Shown: positions 59,138 through 64,000 of the stretch, one piece after another | How the letters are laid out: each line of letters opens with the position of its first letter | How positions within the stretch are numbered: position 1 is the stretch's first letter | Assembly (NCBI RefSeq): GCF_040222815.1 | Contig: NZ_JAVKCH010000026.1 | Span: 186,001 to 250,000, forward strand | DNA length: 64,000 nucleotides | Direction of reading: 5' to 3' | Source of the DNA: Imperialibacter sp040222815 | Lineage (GTDB): Bacteria > Bacteroidota > Bacteroidia > Cytophagales > Cyclobacteriaceae | The notes under the pieces: generated by a model | Database searches by the model: none | What the model saw: only the letters and a program-made list of their open reading frames with translations | What the model was told of the DNA's origin: nothing | Translations under genes and position numbers: made by a program

Positions 59138-60376
59138 ATGAAGGATTCACCTACTAAAAATACTGTTCAGCAGCTCTTAAGTATTCCCGTGATGGTGGCT
59201 GCGCTGGGATACCTGGTCGATATGTACGACTTATTCTTGTTCAGCATCGTTAGGGTGCCAAGTTTAAAGTCGCTTGGTCTTACAGATGAACAGGTATTAA
59301 GCGATGGAATTCTATTGCTGAACCTACAGATGGTGGGAATGCTCATTGGTGGTTTGTTTTGGGGCGTGCTTGGAGACAAAAAAGGAAGGTTATCCGTTCT
59401 GTTCGGATCCATCCTAATTTATTCGGTTGCCAATATTGGGAATGGGCTGGTGACCACTATTGAGCAGTATGCTGTACTAAGGTTTATTGCAGGCTTCGGT
59501 CTTGCCGGCGAATTGGGAGTAGGCATTACTTTGGTGGTAGAAATCCTCCCTAAAAATATTCGGGGCTATGGAACGACATTAGTAGCTACTATGGGTGTTT
59601 TTGGTGCATTGCTTGCCTTTTTGATTGTCCAGTTTTTTGAGTGGCGAGCTTCCTATTTTATCGGAGGTGGACTTGGGCTCTTGCTAATGGTTTTAAGACT
59701 AAAAGTTTTTGAATCTGGTATCTTCCTGCAATTAAAACAGCAAAACGTCCGGCGGGGAGACGTACGTATGCTGTTCAATAATAAAGCCAGGTTCTTGAAA
59801 TATATGACCAGCATTGTGGTAGGCATGCCTATATGGTTTGTGGTCGGCATCCTGATTACCTTCTCGCCTGAAATTGGCAGAGCGATGCACCTTGACCAAC
59901 CCATAGATGCGGGACGGGCAGTGCTTTTTGCGTTTGCTGCACAGGTGGCGGGCAATCTGGCAAGTGGTTTTCTCAGTCAATACTTACAAAACAGAAGACA
60001 GGTGATTTTTTCATTCATGATGGGCTCATTTTTTCTGACAGTTATCCTTCTATTGGCACCTTTCTCAAGCACAACCCTGTTCTACCTGTTATGTGGTTGT
60101 CTGGGCTTTTTCAGTGGTTATTGGACGCTTTTCATCACCGTGGCAGCCGAACTGTTTGGCTCCAACCTGCGTGCAACCGTGGCGACCACCGCCCCTAACT
60201 TTGTGAGGGGAACGATCATTCCACTCACGTCCATTTTCCTGGTAATGAAAGGCTATATCGGAACCATTAACAGTGCCCTGGTTACCGGAGTTCTCACGTA
60301 TTTAGCAGGCATGGTAGCACTTTACTATCTGGAAGAAACCTTTAAGAAAGACATGAGCTTTGTGGAAGAAGCCTGA
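59138..60376 (+). CDS. MFS transporter
   Basis: A 412-residue 12-helix transporter. Helix 1 is MVAALGYLVDMYDLFLFSIVR, with the D-x-Y-D motif of metabolite:H+ symporters. The loop 2-3 signature is GVLGDKKGRLSVLFGS (G-x3-D-x-x-G-R), and helix 5 shows the GFGLAGELGVGITLVVEILPKNIRGYG block. It resembles the sugar/aromatic-acid importers of the metabolite:H+ symporter family. Substrate not identifiable. It overlaps none but is followed after one base by the GNAT gene, so the two are co-transcribed. No canonical promoter was seen in 59064-59137. Confidence 0.85.
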   Translation: MKDSPTKNTVQQLLSIPVMVAALGYLVDMYDLFLFSIVRVPSLKSLGLTDEQVLSDGILLLNLQMVGMLIGGLFWGVLGDKKGRLSVLFGSILIYSVANIGNGLVTTIEQYAVLRFIAGFGLAGELGVGITLVVEILPKNIRGYGTTLVATMGVFGALLAFLIVQFFEWRASYFIGGGLGLLLMVLRLKVFESGIFLQLKQQNVRRGDVRMLFNNKARFLKYMTSIVVGMPIWFVVGILITFSPEIGRAMHLDQPIDAGRAVLFAFAAQVAGNLASGFLSQYLQNRRQVIFSFMMGSFFLTVILLLAPFSSTTLFYLLCGCLGFFSGYWTLFITVAAELFGSNLRATVATTAPNFVRGTIIPLTSIFLVMKGYIGTINSALVTGVLTYLAGMVALYYLEETFKKDMSFVEEA

Positions 60377-60377
60377 T

Positions 60378-61241
60378 ATGAGTAAAAATGATTTCATATT
60401 GCGGCCGCTGAAATTGAACTATATCAGTGCAGCAATGAACTTATCAACTGCTGAAGGCTGGAACCAAACAGAAAACGATTGGGCCTTGCTTATTAAAGAG
60501 AGTGAAGGCGCTTGTGTGCTGGCAGCACATGGTTCAAAAGTTATTGGCACCACCACGGCGATCAGGTATTCACATCAGCTGGCATGGATTGGTATGGTGC
60601 TGGTCGATAAAGCGTACCGTGGCCAGGGGGTAAGCAAAGCCTTGCTCGATAATGTTTTCAAGAATACAAGCGACATATCGATCAAACTGGATGCTACTCC
60701 AGCCGGGCAACAAGTGTATAGACAATTCGATTTCAAAGACGAGTACCTTATCGACAGAATGGTGAATGTATCGTTGGCTAATTTTGCGTCATTCTACAAC
60801 AGCGGCATAGAACCCGAGCCTGTGAAGCCAGAGAACATCGAAGATATTGTCGCTTTTGATGCTGCTGTTTTTGGCACAAAAAGAGAGCACCTCGTTAGCT
60901 CACTTGTAAAGGAATATCCAGATAAGGCCTGGATGGTAAGACATAACAATCGGGTGACCGGGTTTGTGCTGGGAAGAGATGGCAACAAATATCATCATGT
61001 GGGGCCGGTGTCTGCCTCAACTATTGAGGTCGCTCAGGCCCTCATTGCAAAATCGCTCTGGGGGCTGATCCAAAAACCCGTGGTGGTAGATGTGTTGCAA
61101 GACAAGCAAGCTTTGATTGCCATGTTAAAATCGCTGGGATTCACCAAACAAAGGCACTTTGTGAGAATGTACAGGGGCGAAAATCATTTTCCAGGCATTG
61201 CCGGGCATTACTATTGCATCTGCGGTCCTGAATTCGGCTAG
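60378..61241 (+). CDS. two-domain GNAT-family N-acetyltransferase
   Basis: I choose the ATG at 60378, one base after the MFS stop; an upstream in-frame ATG at 60360 lies inside the MFS gene. The 287-residue product has a GNAT domain (residues 5-135) with the motif A VLVDKAYRGQGVSKALLDNVF (R/Q-x-x-G-x-G/A acetyl-CoA loop). A second, shorter half (about 145-285) is the Bacteroidota GNAT-C extension (GHYYCICGPEFG end). Coupled to the transporter; it could modify the transported compound. Substrate unknown. Confidence 0.83.
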   Translation: MSKNDFILRPLKLNYISAAMNLSTAEGWNQTENDWALLIKESEGACVLAAHGSKVIGTTTAIRYSHQLAWIGMVLVDKAYRGQGVSKALLDNVFKNTSDISIKLDATPAGQQVYRQFDFKDEYLIDRMVNVSLANFASFYNSGIEPEPVKPENIEDIVAFDAAVFGTKREHLVSSLVKEYPDKAWMVRHNNRVTGFVLGRDGNKYHHVGPVSASTIEVAQALIAKSLWGLIQKPVVVDVLQDKQALIAMLKSLGFTKQRHFVRMYRGENHFPGIAGHYYCICGPEFG

Positions 61242-61291
61242 GGCACCTTTTAAGCCTAAGCTTTAAACTAGTTTGGCTTGATCATCTGGCG

Positions 61292-62365
61292 TTATTTGAC
61301 AGTTTGATTCCGTAGAAATGCCTGCACAAATTCATCATCAGTCAAATGCCTGTAACTTTCGCAAATCCGATCAATCTCTTTCGCCTGCCCAGCCGAAAGC
61401 ACTTCCTCTGCATTTAAACAAAACCCTCCCTGTAAAAGGCCCTGCCTGCGAAGCACTTCGTGAATACCAGGAATACATCCCTTAAAAGCATTTTGGGCAT
61501 CAAAAATAACGGCATTCATATCAGTTACCTCCACCCCTTTTGCCAGCAATTTTTCTACCCCTGCATAATCACTTGCGATGCATATTTTTATTTCTTTGAA
61601 AAGCTCAACCGCCTGCTTCGTCCAAACGGCCCAATGCCCCAGTAACCCACCAACAAATGCTTTTTCAACCTTCTCTCCATTCACCATGAATTGGTAAGGT
61701 GTGAGCAAGTCGGCAACGATGTTGTCGTCATTGCCTGTGTAGAGTGCAATCTCCTTTCTTCTGCTGGAGTGACACACCGCCCTGACCACGTCCAGCGTCT
61801 GGTACCGATTGAAGGCTGCCACTTTGATGGCTTGCACGTTGGGGATTTCAGCGAAGTCCCTCCAAAAATCATAACTCAAATAGCGACCACCTACGGCTGG
61901 CTGAAGATAAAACCCAAAAACCGGAATTATTTCTGCGACCGCTTCTGTGCGCTTGATGAGTTCGGCTTCGGTGTAATTGTTCAACCCACCATTGCTGAGC
62001 AAACCAAGGTGGTAGCCGTACTTCCGTGCTAACTCAGCTTCTCTCAAGGCCTGATCGGTGGGCCCGCAAATACCCGCTACTTTAATAAACGGACGTGTCA
62101 ATTCAGCCCTTTCAATTTCATCAGCAGCCATTTTGAGCACTGGCTCAAGCAAATTGATTTCCGGTTTTCGGATTTCGAACTGAGTGGTGTGAACACCTAC
62201 TGCCACCCCTCCTGCTCCGCTGGCCATGTAATAACGGGTGAGCTGCCGCTGCCTGGCTTCATCCAGGTGAAGTGCTGCTGTGAGCGCCAGTGGATGGGCC
62301 GGAATAACCGTCCCCTCGCTTAATAACTTAGCCATAGAGGAATCGAGTTGTATATGTTTAGGCAT
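61292..62365 (-). CDS. dihydrodipicolinate synthase/N-acetylneuraminate lyase-family aldolase
   Basis: A 357-residue class I aldolase of unusual length (typical ~295-310). The Schiff-base Lys is Lys181 in VQAIKVAAFNRYQ. GTVIPAHPLALTAALHLDEARQRQLTRYYMASGAGGVAVGVHTTQF is the start of the barrel, with the family's lead-in but no GTTGE. Instead of the GTTGE/S pair of canonical DapA it has VGVHTTQFE, so synthase activity is unlikely. The C-terminal ~70 residues form a helical extension. It precedes (leftward) nothing else; upstream 4 bp away is the NAD-epimerase gene, so both are one operon. A role in sugar-acid aldol cleavage is inferred. Confidence 0.8.
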   Translation of the reverse strand: MPKHIQLDSSMAKLLSEGTVIPAHPLALTAALHLDEARQRQLTRYYMASGAGGVAVGVHTTQFEIRKPEINLLEPVLKMAADEIERAELTRPFIKVAGICGPTDQALREAELARKYGYHLGLLSNGGLNNYTEAELIKRTEAVAEIIPVFGFYLQPAVGGRYLSYDFWRDFAEIPNVQAIKVAAFNRYQTLDVVRAVCHSSRRKEIALYTGNDDNIVADLLTPYQFMVNGEKVEKAFVGGLLGHWAVWTKQAVELFKEIKICIASDYAGVEKLLAKGVEVTDMNAVIFDAQNAFKGCIPGIHEVLRRQGLLQGGFCLNAEEVLSAGQAKEIDRICESYRHLTDDEFVQAFLRNQTVK

Positions 62366-62369
62366 GAGC

Positions 62370-63386
62370 TTAGAATTTTCCTTTTCTTTCTGAAAAGTGA
62401 GTGGGCTTATTTAAAATTTCACCCCCCTCATTGTACCATTCAAGGATCGTCTCCATCATTTGTTTCAAGCTCACTTTAGGGTAGCCAAAAAGACGAAAGG
62501 ACTCGGCTGCATTAGATAATAATGAGGTTGATTGCTCTTCGTTGATAAACTGAGGTGTTGTGCCTAGTATTTTTCCAAATTCTTCAGCCAACCATCGGAC
62601 TGAAACAATTTCGGGGCCCGTTACATTCAATATTTTGGCCGGTGTGGTACAATGGTGAAGGGCTCGCAAGGCTATTTCGTTGGCATCGCCCTGCCAAATC
62701 ACGGTTACAGTGCCCATGGCCAGGTCAATCGGTTTGCTCTCTTTCACGGATTTGGCTATCTCCAGCAACACTCCATAGGAGACATCGTTGGCATAGTTAA
62801 GCCGGTAGATTAAAATGGGTGTATTGTTTTTGGCGGCGAAGTATTGAAAAATGCGTTCACGGCCGAGACATGACTGGCCGTACTCGCCAATGGGTTCTGG
62901 TGGCAGCGATTCGGTAGCCCCGCCACTTACTACAGGAACGAACGGATACACATTTCCTGTAGAGAAAACGACAATGCGGGAATTTTTGAACTTCTCTGCT
63001 ACTCTTCCAGGGAGGTAGGTATTCATGGCCCAGGTAAAAGATTCATTCCCTGTGGTACCAAACTTTGTTCCAGCCAGGTAAAGCACATTAGGCACCTCAG
63101 GAAGCGCCTGTAGCTGGTCTTCGTCAAGCAAATCGGCTGTGATTGTCTCAACACCATTTTGATACAGCCTGGCCTGAAGACCTGGCTCAGAAAAACGAGA
63201 GACACCAATAATCCGCTTTTTTAACCCTGCCTGATCCACAGCCTGCTTTGCTAACAGTGCAAGCGCCGGCCCCATTTTTCCGCCCGCACCTAAGATAAGA
63301 ATGTCGCCCGTCAGTGCTGAGATTTCAGAGATAAGCGCCTCTGAAGGCTTTAATAGGTGCTGGTATCGTTTTTCCAGATCGTTCAT
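62370..63386 (-). CDS. NAD-dependent epimerase/dehydratase (extended SDR-like)
   Basis: A 338-residue Rossmann-fold protein. The dinucleotide site is ILILGAGGKMGPALALLA (G-x-x-G-x-x-G, about residues 32-40), preceded by ~25 residues of lead. The typical Y-x-x-x-K is read as IGEYGQSCLGRERIF, in which the Lys position is replaced (Y-x-x-x-C), so catalysis may differ or the Tyr is shifted. Further blocks: RVAEKFKNSRIVVFSTGNVYPF and NVTGPEIVSVRWLAEEFG. It ends 4 bp before the aldolase-like gene and is transcribed first. Upstream is a hydrolase gene on the same strand. Confidence 0.82.
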   Translation of the reverse strand: MNDLEKRYQHLLKPSEALISEISALTGDILILGAGGKMGPALALLAKQAVDQAGLKKRIIGVSRFSEPGLQARLYQNGVETITADLLDEDQLQALPEVPNVLYLAGTKFGTTGNESFTWAMNTYLPGRVAEKFKNSRIVVFSTGNVYPFVPVVSGGATESLPPEPIGEYGQSCLGRERIFQYFAAKNNTPILIYRLNYANDVSYGVLLEIAKSVKESKPIDLAMGTVTVIWQGDANEIALRALHHCTTPAKILNVTGPEIVSVRWLAEEFGKILGTTPQFINEEQSTSLLSNAAESFRLFGYPKVSLKQMMETILEWYNEGGEILNKPTHFSERKGKF

Positions 63387-63448
63387 ATTCTGTTAGCTTC
63401 CGTATTTCTAATTTCTTCCAAAAAGTGATTAGTGATCATACCTTTACA

Positions 63449-64000
63449 TTAATTGCTGTCATTCCTGGCGAATCCGCCCTTTCCCAAGCGCTTGAGTATA
63501 TTTTCCGACCATTGATAAGGATCTGGAACATCACCAACAAATTGTGTTTTTGCAGGCCAGATCAAGGCAGGTATCTGATTGACATCGGTTACCTGAAGGC
63601 AATTGAGCATTTCTATCGCTGGCCCTTTTCCTTCGGGGTCGCTCACCACGTCCTGTGTGGAAGGTGGGTTTTTCAAAATGACAGTTTCGCATTTCCCATC
63701 CAGCAAGGCCGCATATAATGCCACCACGGTCATCTCCTCTCTGGCGGCAATGCCAATTTTTGTTGGGTCGATGCCAGGAAGTGTCCGACAGAATTGAAGA
63801 CTCCGCAAAACATCATACACCTGCATGGAGGCAATCGTTCTTCCTGTCCAGGCCGATGCACGTCTGATGTGCCATTGAAGTCCGGGATCCCACCCCGTTT
63901 CGCCAACGCCCCTCGGCTCAAAATAAGCGATGTTCCAGTCTTTTGACAGTTTAGAAGCGAAGCTTTCAGAATCCCACCGATCCTCATCATAATTGCGCAG
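63449..64000 (-). CDS. alpha/beta-hydrolase (acetylxylan-esterase-like), 3' part only
   Basis: The C-terminal 183 codons of a leftward gene running off the right edge, open in frame to base 64000. It reads LRNYDEDRWDSESFASKL at the edge, then YFEPRGVGETGWDPG, and DVLRSLQFCRTLPGIDPTKIGIAAREEMTVVALYAALLDG, then IPALIWPAKTQFVGDVPDPYQWSENILKR. The nucleophile elbow is expected at K-I-G-I-A-A-R-E-E-M, where the usual G-x-S-x-G Ser is Arg or absent. The fold matches AXE1/Xyn-type esterases of Planctomycetota and Bacteroidota, some of which are inactive hydrolase-like proteins. It is transcribed toward the NAD-epimerase gene (63 bp gap) and may lead that operon. Confidence 0.7.
   Translation of the reverse strand: MRNYDEDRWDSESFASKLSKDWNIAYFEPRGVGETGWDPGLQWHIRRASAWTGRTIASMQVYDVLRSLQFCRTLPGIDPTKIGIAAREEMTVVALYAALLDGKCETVILKNPPSTQDVVSDPEGKGPAIEMLNCLQVTDVNQIPALIWPAKTQFVGDVPDPYQWSENILKRLGKGGFARNDSN

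Overview
The window looks like a chromosomal segment of a Bacteroidota bacterium, most likely order Cytophagales. The evidence is: TTTG-N19/20-TAnnTTTG promoters; A-rich leaders with few Shine-Dalgarno sites; a short (287-residue) primary sigma factor; a bacillithiol deacetylase (BshB1); a one-protein hybrid two-component system; SigZ; a DUF349 protein; and many lipoproteins and secreted sugar enzymes. No rRNA operon, phage, IS transposase or CRISPR array was seen.

Layout. 0-5.3 kb: a DinB-like fragment, a PAP2 acid phosphatase, a TetR-controlled ABC exporter, and an ECF sigma factor (SigZ) followed by a cysteine-rich micro-ORF. 5.4-36.8 kb: a carbohydrate and sugar-acid region. It holds three TIM-barrel isomerases/epimerases, an aldo/keto reductase, a giant hybrid sensor/regulator, a TolB-like propeller protein, a YdjC deacetylase, a ketoglutarate-semialdehyde dehydrogenase/lipoprotein/FAH-fold dehydratase set that would end at 2-oxoglutarate, a four-domain cytochrome c fusion lipoprotein, and an epimerase/enolase-superfamily dehydratase/VOC/2-hydroxyacid dehydrogenase operon. 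It also holds a GH28 pectinase and an HExxH lipoprotein. Housekeeping genes (arfB, hpf, ytxH-like) are interspersed.

36.8-45.2 kb: one metal-efflux island read leftward. Its order is His-rich protein, TolC-type outer-membrane factor, His-rich lipoprotein, adaptor, exported Fe/Mn superoxide dismutase, CusA/CzcA pump, and a His/Glu-rich cupin lipoprotein. A canonical promoter lies upstream, with a GC-rich inverted repeat just beyond it. 45.3-58.1 kb: a conserved housekeeping block (tRNA-Thr, DUF349, yqgE, pdxH, bshB1, M23/LysM peptidase, trxB, sigA, pnp, rpsO, LptF/LptG-type permease, START-like protein).

58.3-59.1 kb: the most unusual stretch. An intact tRNA-Met(CAU) sits between two broken copies of itself. 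Both broken copies are interrupted immediately after the anticodon by related perfect 16-bp palindromes. A small GIY-YIG nuclease ORF lies between two 47-bp direct repeats of the tRNA 3' end plus terminator, and a possible second GIY-YIG start follows. The tRNA-Thr locus at 45.3-45.5 kb carries a similar 3'-half tRNA/terminator duplication with a GC-rich insert. Together these suggest a tRNA-targeting mini-element, possibly moved or duplicated by the GIY-YIG nuclease.

59.1-64 kb: an MFS transporter and GNAT pair, then a leftward dihydrodipicolinate-synthase-like / NAD-epimerase / alpha-beta-hydrolase cluster cut by the window edge.

All calls come from reading the sequence and translations. 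No database search was run, so family names are recognition-based.
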